The notes under the pieces were generated by a model, which was not told where the DNA came from, ran no database searches, and saw nothing but the letters and a program-made list of their open reading frames with translations. The position numbers and the translations under genes were made by a program. From Megamerina dolium (taxonomy: Eukaryota; Arthropoda; Insecta; Diptera; Megamerinidae): a stretch of DNA of 64,000 nt. Position 1 is the first letter of the stretch, and the number at the start of each line of letters is the position of its first letter. The stretch spans positions 60,688,855 through 60,752,854 of the forward strand of contig OY978525.1 of assembly GCA_963854835.1 (NCBI GenBank). Reading direction: 5' to 3'. Shown here one piece after another: positions 1 to 12,085 of the stretch.

Positions 1-2321
1 TTTTTTTTAACAAGCTTTTTTTATTGGATCTTTCTAAAATTACTTAGAAACTAACAATAAGTAATCAAATCTTACAAACTAACTAAAATTATGTGATATT
101 CCCAACGCGAGTCGCGAGGTATAGCAATTTCACAGCATATTCAGTGTGTCTTTTCTTTTTAATCGACGATGCCCCGTGCTCAGCAACAATTGCCTAGCAA
201 GGGAATTCGGATGATTGTGTAATTTTTGAATGTAGCTTCTGCAGGGCATTGCAACTTCCTCAGAAATTGTGGGTACATTTAAATCTCGATGGATGTTAAC
301 GTTTCTCATACACCAAGGCGCGTTTACAATAATTCGCAGACACTTGGATTGTATTCGCTGCAATTTTTCGATATTAGAGGGAGATGCGGTGCGCCAAAAC
401 TGATTACCATAAGTCCAAATTGGCTTCAGGATTGCTTTATATAATAGCACTTTGTATTCGAGATTCAACTTTGATCTTTTATGATTTTTCCATGTTAGCC
501 TTCTGTCGAGGTGAATACCCAAGTACTTTGTTGAGGAACATTGTGGAACTGATTGGCCATTAATTTTAAGTGGGGGACATGTATCTAGCCTTAGCGTGAA
601 GGTTACATGTACGCTCTTTGTTTCATTGACTTTTATACGCCATTTTGCTAGCCAGATTTCGAGAGAATCGACATGAGTCTGCAGGAGTCTAGTAGCTTCT
701 ATGGGGTTAGAGCGAGAGCACAATATTGCCGTATCATCTGCAAAGGTCGATATAAATGTATGGTTATTGCTGGGCATATCTGTAGTGTATAAGAGATACA
801 GTAAGGGGCCCAAAACGCTTCTTTGAGGAACGCCAGCGTGAATATCCAATGGATTTCTTGTGTAATCCTTGTGATGTACGAGAAATTGTCTTTTCGTGAG
901 GTAACTACTAAGCAATGAGGAGACATTTGCAGGCAGTAATAGTTTGAGTTTGTAAATAAGGACATCGTGCCATACTTTATCGAAAGCTTGAGTGATATCA
1001 AGAAAGACAGCTGAGCAATACTTTTTTTCTTCAAAAGTGTTCCTTATCAGAGTTACAATGCGGTGGACTTGTTCTATTGTGCCGTGCTGTTTTCTAAATC
1101 CAAACTGATGTTGTGGAATCAGTTGGTTGAGATTAATAAATGGAGTTATATTCATGACAAGTAGCTTTTCGAATACTTTAGAAAGTAGAGGCAGGAGGCT
1201 GATAGGTCTGTACGATGCAACTTTTGTAGGGTCTTTTCCTGGTTTTGCTATCATAATAATTTTTGAAGTTTTCCAGCATTTGGGATAGTGTTTAATACGA
1301 AGGATAGCATTAAAAATGTGCATCAGATGAATTACTGAAGCCGGAGGTAGCTCTTTTATCATTTTACCGGTAATTTTATCTGGACCAGGTGATTTTTTTG
1401 GGTTTAAATCTTTATAAATTGCTTTGAATATTTCCTTTTTTTTAATTTTGAGCTTTATTGAGCAAGGTTGAGAAGTTAATATTGGTAATGAGGACTGTGA
1501 AGAGGGTGGATTGGGTGTAAACACACTTTTTAGGTGGTTTGCAAAAGCCAAACCCTTCTCACAGTTGCTTCTAGCCCAATTACCGTCACTCAAACGGATG
1601 GGGGAATCAGTGAGAATTGGCCGATTTGAGTTTTTTGCTGATTTCCACAAAGAGTAGTCTAACGCTTCACCAGGTGATAATTTCGTTATGTGCTCTTCTA
1701 ACTCTTTGTTGTTTTTATTTTTTAAGGCTTGCTTTAACTTTCGAGTGCAGTGCTGTAGCTGTGTTTTCAGATTCGGTGATCTGAATTCTTGCCATTGTCT
1801 TCGGAGTCTTCTTTTCTGTCTTACTAGCAATTCAATATCGGCTGGTGTGTATGGGCTATAGTTTGATTGCTTGCATACCTTTGTTTCAGGTGGCTGAGCT
1901 GAGAGCTAATGAGAGCAGCTGGTTGAATTTTTCGAGTGCTGGGTCTACATCGTGTCCATTTCTTAATACAGTACTCAGAGGAAAATGGGAATTTATATAT
2001 TTCTTGAATTTTAACCAGTCTATTTTCTTTCTTTATTTATTTATTTTTTATTTTCTTTCTAACGCAATTGCCTTGGGGGCTTGGTGATTTTATAGATATT
2101 ACCGTGGGTGAGTGGTCAGATGATAGATCATATTTACACTCTGTGGAGATATTTTCCATCTGCAAACCTTTGGCGACTCCAAAGTCTATGAGATCGGGTA
2201 TCTTCCTCTTGTCCGTCGGCCAATATGTCGGTTGACCATTTGAAATAACATCGTAGCCGTGGTTAGTGATGATTGAACATAGTCTTCTGAGTGAGTGTTT
2301 CTGCTCATTATTTACATTGCT
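1..2321 (-). mobile_element. Jockey-clade LINE, copy 1 (5'-truncated)
   Basis: Poly-T at 1-8 is the antisense poly-A tail. The element runs leftward and contains the 3' part of ORF2. At 2289/2290 the sequence jumps from endonuclease sequence to the end of ORF1; the joined pieces lie about 600 bp apart in the fuller copy at 43,366-48,104. This copy is therefore internally deleted, and it abuts Tigger sequence at about 2322. Compared with the fuller copy it has a 28-bp T/A-rich insertion near 2035-2062, a 60-bp in-frame deletion near 484, and a short 3'-UTR deletion near 107. Copy 2 shares all three. Confidence 0.88.
130..1830 (-). pseudogene. Jockey ORF2, reverse transcriptase part (566 residues open)
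   Basis: The frame encodes the linker and reverse transcriptase of a Jockey-type LINE. Family motifs are visible in order: the SYRPISLLP block, FLDITQAFDKV (motif A with its catalytic Asp), GVPQRSVLGP (motif B) and FADD (motif C with the catalytic Asp pair). Motif B normally reads GVPQG; the Gly-to-Arg change here probably damages the enzyme. Relative to the fuller copy 20 residues are missing after WKNH. There is no credible Met start. The frame is an internal piece of ORF2, and upstream it is broken by a frameshift and by the 28-bp insertion. The endonuclease domain is almost entirely absent, so this copy cannot move by itself. Confidence 0.88.
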
Positions 2322-2760
2322 TTGTTGGTGTGTTCATCCACGTTTTTTAAATGGAGCGCTGCATGGTTCAGCAGCCACAGCAAATCAATCAGGATGGATG
2401 AACGCTGATTCTTTTTTATTGTTCTTGGAACATTTCCTATCGTGCGTTGGTTCATCGAAAGAATAGCCCAGATTGTTATTGTTGGACAACCATGAATCTC
2501 ATCTCTCAATCAAAGTGTTCTGCGTCGAGTATGGCATTCAACCGCTCGACCCCAGCGTGTTTGGACCATTGAAAACAACGGTCAATCGGTTGTGCGATAC
2601 GTGGATGCGAAATCATCCCGCCAGAACAATTACAATCAATGAAATAGCGGCGATATTGCATGAGCCATACAAACTAGCTGTCACCCCAGCAAACCAGCTG
2701 GGTTCGAATGCACTGGCATTTATCCATTTAATGACAACAAATTCACAGATTTGGCCAGAT
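2322..2760 (+). pseudogene. Tigger/pogo-type DDE transposase fragment in the palindrome loop
   Basis: Conceptual translation gives blocks typical of Tigger/Jerky-like transposases: SGWMNADSFLLFLEHF, then LLLDNHESHLS containing the second catalytic Asp, then QPLDPSVFGPLKT and ITINEIAAILHEPY, and finally the C-terminal TGIYPFNDNKF block in another frame. The usual PPHTSH segment before QPLD is missing, so there is an internal deletion of roughly 13 residues. At least one stop (near 2464) and one frameshift break it. Both termini are cut by the flanking Jockey arms, so no inverted repeats of the element remain. It looks like the DNA the Jockey insertion landed in. Probable age is greater than that of the arms. 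Confidence 0.8.
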
Positions 2761-5040
2761 TTCAATCATCACTAACCACGGCTACGATGTTATTTCAAAT
2801 GTTCAACCGACATATTGGCCGACGGACAAGAGGAAGATACCCGATCTCATAGACTTGGAGTCGCCAAAGGTTTGCAGATGGAAAATATCTCCACAGAGTG
2901 TAATTATGATCTATCATCTGACCACTCACCCACGGTAATATCTATAAAATCACCAAGCCCCCAAGGCAATTGCGTTAGAAAGAAAATAAAAAATAAATAA
3001 ATAAAGAAAGAAAATAGACTGGTTAAAATTCAAGAAATATATAAATTCCCATTTTCCTCTGAGTACTGTATTAAGAAATGGACACGATGTAGACTCAGCA
3101 CTCGAAAAATTCAACCAGCTGCTCTCATTAGCTCTCAGCTCAGCCACCTGCACAAAGGTATGCAAGCAATCAAACTATAGCCCATACACACCAGCTGACA
3201 TTGAATTGCTAGTAAGACAGAAAAGAAGACTCCGAAGACAATGGCAAGAATTCAGATCACCGAATCTGAAAACACAGCTACAGCACTGCACTCGAAAGTT
3301 AAAGGAAGCCTTAAAAAATAAAAACAACAAAGAGTTAGAAGAGCACATAACGAAATTATCACCTGGTGAAGCGTTAGACTACTCTTTGTGGAAATCAGCA
3401 AAAAACTCAAATCGGCCAATTCTCACTGATTCCCCCATCCGTTTGAGTGACGGTAATTGGGCTAGAAGCAACTGTGAGAAGGGTTTGGCTTTTGCAAACC
3501 ACCTAAAAAGTGTGTTTACACCCAATCCACCCTCTTCACAGTCCTCATTACCAATATTAACTTCTCAACCTTGCTCAATAAAGCTCAAAATTAAAAAAAA
3601 GGAAATATTCAAAGCAATTTATAAAGATTTAAACCCAAAAAAATCACCTGGTCCAGATAAAATTACCGGTAAAATGATAAAAGAGCTACCTCCGGCTTCA
3701 GTAATTCATCTGATGCACATTTTTAATGCTATCCTTCGTATTAAACACTATCCCAAATGCTGGAAAACTTCAAAAATTATTATGATAGCAAAACCAGGAA
3801 AAGACCCTACAAAAGTTGCATCGTACAGACCTATCAGCCTCCTGCCTCTACTTTCTAAAGTATTCGAAAAGCTACTTGTCATGAATATAACTCCATTTAT
3901 TAATCTCAACCAACTGATTCCTCAACATCAGTTTGGATTTAGAAAACAGCACGGCACAATAGAACAAGTCCACCGCATTGTAACTCTGATAAGGAACACT
4001 TTTGAAGAAAAAAAGTATTGCTCAGCTGTCTTTCTTGATATCACTCAAGCTTTCGATAAAGTATGGCACGATGTCCTTATTTACAAACTCAAACTATTAC
4101 TGCCTGCAAATGTCTCCTCATTGCTTAGTAGTTACCTCACGAAAAGACAATTTCTCGTACATCACAAGGATTACACAAGAAATCCATTGGATATTCACGC
4201 TGGCGTTCCTCAAAGAAGCGTTTTGGGCCCCTTACTGTATCTCTTATACACTACAGATATGCCCAGCAATAACCATACATTTATATCGACCTTTGCAGAT
4301 GATACGGCAATATTGTGCTCTCGCTCTAACCCCATAGAAGCTACTAGACTCCTGCAGACTCATGTCGATTCTCTCGAAATCTGGCTAGCAAAATGGCGTA
4401 TAAAAGTCAATGAAACAAAGAGCGTACATGTAACCTTCACGCTAAGGCTAGATACATGTCCCCCACTTAAAATTAATGGCCAATCAGTTCCACAATGTTC
4501 CTCAACAAAGTACTTGGGTATTCACCTCGACAGAAGGCTAACATGGAAAAATCATAAAAGATCAAAGTTGAATCTCGAATACAAAGTGCTATTATATAAA
4601 GCAATCCTGAAGCCAATTTGGACTTATGGTAATCAGTTTTGGCGCACCGCATCTCCCTCTAATATCGAAAAATTGCTGCGAATACAATCCAAGTGTCTGC
4701 GAATTATTGTAAACGCGCCTTGGTATATGAGAAACGTTAACATCCATCGAGATTTAAATGTACCCACAATTTCTGAAGAAGTTGCAATGTTCTGCAGAAG
4801 CTACATTCAAAAATTACACAATCATCCGAATCCCATTGCTAGGCAATTGTTGCTGAGCACGGGGCATCGTCGATTAAAAAGAAAAGACACACTGAATATG
4901 CTGTGAAATTGCTATACCTCGCGACTCGCGTTGGGAATATCACATAATTTTAGTTAGTTTGTAAGATTTGATTACTTATTGTTAGTTTCTAAGTAATTTT
5001 AGAAAGATCCAATAAAAAAAGCTTGTTAAAAAAAAAAAAA
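2761..5040 (+). mobile_element. Jockey-clade LINE, copy 2 (right arm)
   Basis: This is the mirror image of copy 1 and ends in poly-A at about 5027-5040. It begins abruptly inside the endonuclease region. It shares copy 1's 28-bp insertion (near 2990), its 60-bp deletion (near 4555), the Gly-to-Arg change in motif B and the 3'-UTR deletion. This shows the two arms come from one molecule rather than from two random members of the family. Confidence 0.88.
3005..4906 (+). pseudogene. Jockey ORF2, reverse transcriptase part, copy 2
   Basis: This frame is open from just after a TAA at 3002-3004 to TGA at 4904-4906, about 630 codons. It covers the end of the endonuclease-RT linker and the whole RT. 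The motifs match copy 1 (FLDITQAFDKV, GVPQRSVLGP, FADD). It differs from copy 1 within the shared 566 residues at six positions: KLKE for KLKQ, KLLRI for KLQRI, WYMRN for WCMRN, MFCRS for MPCRS, and PI for SL near the C-terminus. The upstream stop lies in the T/A-rich insertion. The product would lack the apurinic-type endonuclease and so is a dead remnant. Confidence 0.87.
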
Positions 5041-5104
5041 TATTTTTTTAGTTTTGCTCGCTAGAGCCGAAAATGTCTTACTAGACTATCATTCGCCCAC
5101 TCTC

Positions 5105-5232
<128 letters not shown>

Positions 5233-5299
5233 GTTGGCGACTACCTAAAGGTGCCTTTCGAAACTCTACTCTTGGAAATGTTCCAAGAATAATAGAACA

Positions 5300-5300
<1 letters not shown>

Positions 5301-5382
<82 letters not shown>

Positions 5383-5407
5383 AGTATATATATATATATA
5401 TATACAA

Positions 5408-5462
<55 letters not shown>

Positions 5463-5493
5463 AGTATATATATATATATATATATATATACAA

Positions 5494-5540
<47 letters not shown>
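5301..5540. repeat. (TA)n microsatellite with repeated ACAAGT interruptions
   Basis: TA tract in which the interruption ATACAAGTAT recurs four times (around 5381, 5405, 5461 and 5491). Repeated identical interruptions suggest internal expansion of the array. The long apparent reading frames of Tyr-Ile repeats are artefacts of this tract. Confidence 0.97.
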
Positions 5541-5542
<2 letters not shown>

Positions 5543-6079
5543 TTTTTGTTTGTTTTGTGTTTTTCCTTATTTATTCCATGACTTATTTTGATCTTTCTGT
5601 CAGCAGAATAATAAAATAGAACGCGAGAAACAAAACCAAATGGAAAAAATTGCAATATTGCAAGAGCTACTCGATAGACCGTGATTTAAAAGAATATTAG
5701 AAGATAGGTTTAGGTTCTAATATGAACATCATTAATATTACTCAATAAAATAAAAGATCAGATTGATGGAGTCAATACACGTAACACGACGGCAAATAGG
5801 TTAGCAGTCTTAGTATCATGTGAATCAATTATTAAATTCAAATATAAACGAATAACATGATATGTATGGAATGTATGTATTATATTAACTCCCTTGGGCT
5901 TTTTTGTCCAGAATACAATATACAGTATATATGTAAGTTTAAGGTTTATTTATAAAAATCAAATATGCGCGGAGTGGCACAATTTTTAAAACTCTAGGAC
6001 CGATTTAGAATTAAGCGGTCGGTCGGTTTTTCTTCCTCTCAGGGATTAACCATACGACGTGTGTAACAGGATTTAGACA
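5541..6079. other. No gene recognised
   Basis: AT-rich sequence with stops in all frames. No transposon ends, splice-like exon or RNA gene was recognised. Confidence 0.6.
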
Positions 6080-7450
6080 TCGCGGCCCGAATGCACTAGT
6101 GCATGAATTGAGTGACTATTTTAAGCGAACTGTTTGCGTCTTGGGTTTCGTGTGATGTGTTGCGTGTGATTCCGATGGTACAACTGGCACTGGTGATGTT
6201 CTCCACGTACAGGAGAACGGCAATGAGTTTGGGAAAGATTAACGTTATTCGGAAACCGATCGAAGATGTCGGTTCGGGTGTCCAACCCGGGACGATCTTC
6301 CACCTTCCTTTGCTGGGATATTGAAACCTTTTGTGTGAGGAGACAACTAAGTTTCCAGCCAAACATTGTGTTCTGTGCGAGCAGGCTTCCACAGATATTG
6401 TGGAGGATTTCAGTTAGGAGGATTTGAGGAATCAAATCGGTACCTATGACAATGTCGATTTGCGTTTGCACGAAACAATTTTGGATGGCCAACTTTAACA
6501 GTGCGAATTGTTGCCAATCGGGATGGCAAATTTTTTACATTGGGAAGAACTCGGTCAATTGTGGCAGTAAAATTACTTGGGTTTGTAAATTTTTGCTCGC
6601 GTTTAGTGCATCTAACCTAACAGTACAAATCTAGTTGGAGTTTTGGATGGTTTTGCAACCCATTCGAGATATTTGGACGTGAATTGCTTGCGTAGTAAGC
6701 CTCAGCCGATTTTGTACCTTGGAAGAAACGAATGTTCTTTATAAACCTGGGTCGATGAGTGCTCGAACCTCCAAGTTCTCCAAGCTGCTTCATAGAGGCA
6801 GGAGCTGTAGGCAAAAGTGTTTTTTCTTCATTTGAGGTGAATAATGTTTGCACCTTTGAACAAGATATGAAGCATGATGAATAGGGCTGCTCATCATCGG
6901 ATGATCGGTTCTGAGAACTTCATGAGTTTCTCGTTTGTTGTGACCTCTTCTTCTGAATGTGAGGCTGGAGTGTGAAAGTTTGCGCCAAAAAACTTGTGTT
7001 CCTATTTAGGATACTGTCGGTTGTTATAGGAAGCATCGTGTAATGCCTTCTCGAACATTGCAAATAGGAATGTTTGCTCTTGCAATACTGTTTAAGGGGA
7101 GTGAATGCCAAGCAGTTCTCACAGAGATTGTGTTCTCGAACAAGCTTCACTCTGCCGCGAATAGCTAACTTTTTGAACCGCTCACAGAATTTTAGCTGGT
7201 GAGCAGCCTTGTAGATGGGACTAGATAATGTCCGATTGCTTTCTTCAAAAAAGTTTTGGGTTCTCTCTGACTCCGGTATAGGAGAAATCCGGATTTGTTC
7301 GACTTGACGCTATTGAGTCTTTCTATGGCTTCATACCTTAGGGTAAGGGTTCGTCCATATGTTGCCATGTTGGCAGATCCTTTCGGGAACTTAGGAATTG
7401 TTCCCAAAGGGCCAAACATTCTTCGGGCACTTTTTAAGATCAAATATAAA
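6080..7450 (-). pseudogene. Decayed BEL/Pao retrotransposon gag C-terminus and protease
   Basis: Read on the minus strand, about 7150-6920 gives a gag zinc-knuckle region: LCENCL, then HSYLQCSRRHYTML, the usual BEL spacing. About 6853-6617 begins the aspartic protease region with a TLLPTAP block. About 6492-6300 gives IDIVIGTDLIPQIL followed by LLAQNTMFGW, which matches the conserved end of BEL protease. Stops and frameshifts separate every block. Nothing of RT or integrase follows to the left. The stretch 7450-7860 may be earlier gag but I cannot recognise it. This family differs in sequence from the BEL element at 51,634-56,727. Confidence 0.72.
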
Positions 7451-8345
7451 CAAGTATTGGAACGGAATCCTCCATTGAGACGCCTTGAGAGGATAAGATG
7501 AACAGAAAATTATTAATCGTTATTTCAAGTCTCTGGATTGCCTCACCGTTTTCGTAGCTCACTTGAGGTAGATTCAGTAGAGCATTTGTTTGTTTGTTGA
7601 CAAGATTGCGCTTGTTTTTAAAACGACGCTTGAGCGCATTCTATGCCAACTCAAAGTTTTTATTAGTGAGCACGTACTGCTTCTCGATGGCTCCAGGCTT
7701 TCCGCAAGTTTCATATCGGTTAAACGTAAAAATAGAACAATTTGAAAAAATTTTGCAATTTTTTCCAGTTTTCCAGTTACAAGTGTGATCGAAATAAATC
7801 ACAAAAAATTTGGAAGAAATTGTTTTTTGGAGATGTTTGTAGTGAACTGACTACTAAAAAATTCCCCTTGTCAGGTAGTAACGTTGTCGTGGTGTAGGGG
7901 CTTCATATGAGCTGGAACATGGTTCATGAAAGACTGTGCCATAGTCCAGCACGTAAAGTAAGTACTACCTATGACGCACAGGTTGAAAGTAGTTTACTAC
8001 GATTCCTGGTCAGTCGTTAAGGGCTTGCCAGCAGTCCGAATGGCTTTTATAGCGTATCGGGGAGGAAGCATGTCACCTGCCTAGCCACTAGCAAATTGGT
8101 CCTCACTTAGGGGAAGAGTAAATATAAGAGTCAAGTATAAAAGCAAACTCCGTGCAAGGTCTGGAGAACCTACGGTTTCAATTTGCCTTCCCATTGGGTA
8201 CACCCATGGGCGACCAAAATGTAAGTTTCAATCAAAAAACAGATCTTATGGACTCTAAATTTGACAAAAAAAAAAATGGACTGCACACTTTAAAAGGTGC
8301 AAAACGAGGGTAAAAGCCTAAAAATTTCAGTGCACGAGGAGGCAC

Positions 8346-9250
8346 TTGGTCCAAACGTCACTGAAATTACAGTCCACGATCACCTGGAGAGGACACCAGG
8401 TCCCATATCCCCTATCCGAAAGTCTTAAGAAGATGGACGTCCAACTTAGCCAGAAGTTTGCTGGACCTCACATCACCCCTGAGGAGGAACTCGTTCTCCT
8501 AACGGAAAACTCCAAAACCGACAGGGTGAAGCTGTTCGGGGCTGGACCCAAGAGGCTAAAGGCTTTACTTGCTAAGGACATACCGCTGGAAACAGCAAGG
8601 TCCTTAGCGGTAAAGCCTGCTGGGGTCATTGCTACCAGCGACGTACAGACGACCCCGAAAAGATCCTGATCGAATGGCTCCACTCCGACATCGAGCTCCA
8701 AGTCGACAAAGCGATTCGCACCTGAGGATAAACTTGATAGACCATCAACAGTACTTTTGACTGCGTCTACTGTGCCGGCCTGTGGGGAGATGGAGGCGGT
8801 GGTAGCGGTAGCTTCTAAAGGAGTGGCTCCACAAATCGCCCCTTTGGGCGTTTCCTATTCGAAGACTACTCTGGCTGAGGCTGTCCGCTCCAAGAAGGTC
8901 GAGATTATCCCAAACAATTTCCCGGAGAGCATATGTTCCACTGAGGAAATTGGCAGGGTGCAGAGTTGCATGATCGACAGGGTCTACGAGTACCACCGTG
9001 GCCAGGTGAAGCCTCACTTTTCAGGCTATGGTTTTAAGCCTAATGGTTAACTATTAACTGTTTGGAAGACGAAACTGTGGCCTGGTTAAAAGAGATGGTA
9101 CCAGCCCTGAAGCCATGAAAGGAGGCGATTTAAAGGTTGTGGACGAGGCAGAAGTGCCGAAGGCCAAAATCTTTGTCGGATACACCTCTGGCTCAAACTA
9201 GTGGCGAAATGACCGAATTCTGGGGCAGATTGAGTCAGAGAACTCGGACA
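8346..9250 (+). pseudogene. LOA LINE ORF1, DUF4780-like RNA-binding protein
   Basis: The first half (8346-8669) contains LFGAGPKRLKALLAKDIP, a motif near the ORF1 N-terminus of LOA elements. After a frameshift, 8750-9120 gives VEIIPNNFPE, a block ending RVYEYHRGQVKPHF, and an AWLKEMVPAL block, resembling the DUF4780 domain of LOA-type ORF1 proteins. It continues as KAKIFVGYTSGS and RVLNRLHKGDLVELA. ORF1 proteins of this clade bind the element's RNA. Stops and frameshifts split the frame at least four times, so no full-length protein can be made. Confidence 0.72.
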
Positions 9251-9656
9251 TTTGTATTAGCTAATGGAGGGTGTTAAACAGACTTCATAAAGGTGACCTT
9301 GTTGAGCTAGCGATGGCCTTGGACCCACAACAAAGTCTTTTATGGCTTTGGCAGTGACCAGACCCAGACTAAAGGGTAACAGGGCAAAAGTTAAGACTGT
9401 TGCTGAAGAGCAACCATCGACCTCGGCGGCGGCTCTCGCGCAAGCAAATAGCCGAAAGCATAAAAGGGTTTCTAGCACCGCAAAGCCAGCACCGAGAGCA
9501 GATAAAGGTAACACCAGTGTCCGGCGTTCAAAACCATCTCTGCTCTCTGGTCGGCTCAGGAAATGGGAACGCAAGGATCCGGCGGCCAGGGAAACCTTGC
9601 GAAACACGAAAGGTGGTAAGGTCCGAAGGGGCCAGTCTGGGAAATAATGTCCCAGG

Positions 9657-10440
9657 CTCCACTTAGAATGCAAATTGGCAATTGGAGGCAGCTCAAATGT
9701 CTCCAAAAAATCTCCACCGGGCAATAGCAGCCTCATAAAGACTTAGTGCCATGGTGGAACAAAATTGTCTTTACTCTGTGGCCATCCAAGAAGTATGGGC
9801 CGCAAATGGACAAATAAATGGTCTGCAGACAGAAGCATGTAAGTTGATCTACGACGTAAATGCTGACCGACTCAGGGCAAAGTTACTTATCAACAAAAAT
9901 ATTAAATTTCTTCTAATTTTAGAGCTCTTACAACGTGATCTATTGGTGGTACAGGCAGAAGTGCCCAGTGCCAGAGGACAAAGAAGAATTATACTGGCCT
10001 CCATGTACCTTCCTGGTGACGATTTAGAGGAGGCGGTATCCCAGGAGCTCCAGCAGCTCGTGGCTTACGGCCTCACTCGGAATCTTCAATGGCTGATGTG
10101 TTGCGACGCAAATGCACATCATACGGCATGGGGAAGCTCAGACACAAACACTCGAGGTGAGTCACTGTATCATTTCATTACTACTAGCGATATTGTGGTG
10201 TTAAATAAGATAAATCAACCAACTTTTGTAAATGCAATCAGGGGGGAGGTGCTAGATCTCATTTTATCCAGTGCATTTATATCTAATATCACTTCTAACT
10301 GGAGGGTGTTAGATGAAGTCTCCTTGTCGGATCATCGTTATATACGCTTTGATCTAAAAGGGAAGTTGAAGACATCTTCGAAATTAGGAATACTAAGAAG
10401 ACCAATTGGTCGTTGTATAACTTTTACTTAAAGCAAAATT
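9657..10440 (+). pseudogene. LOA LINE ORF2, endonuclease domain
   Basis: The frame 9751-10431 carries endonuclease/exonuclease/phosphatase-fold motifs: a VAIQEVW block with the catalytic Glu, CCDANAHHTAWGS with the D-x-N pair, and LSDHRYIRFDL with the terminal SDH. This fold nicks target DNA for target-primed reverse transcription. The N-terminal strand (beginning LRMQIGNW, about 9662) is in a different frame. Catalytic residues seem retained but the reading frame is broken upstream and downstream. Confidence 0.78.
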
Positions 10441-10540
10441 TAGAGTGCATAATTGAGAAAATAACCAATTCTCAAGAACTGGACCTCGAGCTCGGAAAAC
10501 TTGAAAAACAATAACTGAGGCTTTCGAAAACAGCTGCGAC

Positions 10541-12085
10541 TTGGTGGTGAAGAAACGTTCTAGGAACGTCCCTTGGTGGAGCGAGGAATTTAACAAGTTG
10601 CGCAAGAAAGCACATGAGCTTTTCAATAGAGTTAAGTGCAATGGGGACTGGGTATCCTATAAATGTGCCTTAACGGCCTACAATAACAAACTGAGAGGAT
10701 CTAAGAGAGATTCATGGAAAAGGTTCTGCGAGGAGATCAAAGCGCCCCCAGTAGCTACCAGACTCCAGAAATCGCTCAAAAAAGATTACTCAGTTGGCCT
10801 TTCTACACTTAAAAAGGCAGACGGATATTATAAGGGAAGTTTGAAAGAAACGGGACAGTTACTGCTGGACATTCACTTTCCAGCCTGTGCCACCTGTGAT
10901 GAGGACAGTGAAAGCATCGAGGATATCAGTTTCTTGATGACTACACGCAGGTCAATATCACTGGCTCCTAAAATTTTTACCGTCAATAAAACTAAATGGA
11001 CAATATCCACATTTAATCCATTCAAATTCCCTGGTGTTGATCATATTAAAACTTGACTTCTCCGTCAAGGTTCTAATGTATTAGCACAAATTCTAAGCAA
11101 AATTTTCAGGATAAGCCTGGAATTAGGTGCAGTGCCTAAATCATGGGGAAAAGCTAGGGTCGCTTTCATCCCGAAAGCAGGAAAAAAGCGTATTACTGAT
11201 CATGGGTTCTTAATAAGCTGAAAAACAGGACATTAATTTACAAAATGGGTACAGAAAAATTAATTGTCATTGTCCTATGGTTATTAGCCATTGAAGAGCT
11301 TTTACAAACTTTTGATGATCTGAGATACGAAGTTCATAGCTTTACAGATGACTTAATAATTATAGTCAGAGGCAAATTTGGCTCTACATAACTGAGCGCA
11401 TACAACTAGCTCTTGACATCACACAAGACTGGTGTCAAGAAACAAAACTTTCGATAAACCCTAGCAAAACGATGCTGATACCCTTCACGAAGAGAAAGAA
11501 GTTGAAGTTAGAGACCTTGAAGTTAGGCGAAACAGAACTAACACTCTCTGAGGAGATTAAATATTTGGGAGTAATCCCGTATAAAACTCTTACTTGGAAC
11601 AACCATTTATCATACATCACGAACAAAGCCCTAAGGGCTACCTTCGCTTGCCAAAGGCTGTATGGTAAAACATGGGGACTACGACCAAAAATGATGGAGT
11701 GGTCGTACAAAACTGTAATAGTACCAATGATCACTTATGCCTCTCTGACATGGTGGCCCAAGGTAAATCAAGGTAGGGATCAGACGATCCTTAACAGGAT
11801 TCATCGAATAGCCTGTTTGTGAGTAATGGGAGCGATGAGAACTAGCCCCACAGCAGCTTTAGGAATAATCACAGGTCTCAATCCTCTACACCTGGTCAAG
11901 AGGACAGCAGCCAGTGCAGCCATAAGGCTTCCGAACTCTATTCACCTGAAAGAAGGCAAACTAAAAGGGCACATTAAGATTCTAGACGTAGTCCGAAATT
12001 CACCGGGCCTCATGGTCTTTGACAGGATGGATAAAAAACTTATATTTTCCAAACTTTTTGAAGTGATCATTCACGATCGCTCAGC
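10541..12085 (+). pseudogene. LOA LINE ORF2, reverse transcriptase with internal deletion
   Basis: A linker beginning PWWSEEFNKLRK leads to the RT start block AFIPKAGKKRITD at about 11,160. The palm region is then missing; sequence resumes around 11,340 with SFTDDLIIIV, where FTDD stands for the usual YADD. This is followed by NPSKTMLIPF, IKYLGVIPYKTLTWNNH, and the C-terminal YKTVIVPMITYASLTWWP block. A stop at 11,821 and several frameshifts are present. The frame stops at RTE copy A. RT activity is excluded by the palm deletion. Confidence 0.78.

Larger units (their letters stand above)
1..5040. repeat. Palindrome: two inverted LINE arms of about 2.28 kb with a 483-bp loop
   Basis: Bases 1-2277 read as the reverse complement of bases 2761-5038 almost without gaps. 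The arm edge is visible: the left arm ends GTGATGATTGAA (2266-2277) and the right arm begins TTCAATCATCAC (2761-2772). Each arm is the 3' half of one Jockey LINE with its poly-A outward. The two 566-residue reading frames differ at only six residues. The 483-bp loop holds 44 bp more of the left LINE and then a Tigger fragment. A transcript crossing it could fold into a very long hairpin. An assembly fold-back is less likely because each arm carries private substitutions. Confidence 0.9.

Noticed and set aside
699..1034. 111-residue open frame inside Jockey copy 1 (and equivalents at 4002-4337 and 44,144-44,479)
   Set aside because: It is conserved only because it lies in an alternative frame of the conserved RT; the motifs belong to the main frame.
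1..5040. Palindrome explained by twin priming of a single LINE
   Set aside because: Twin priming inverts one part of a LINE but does not duplicate it; here the same 2.2 kb is present twice.
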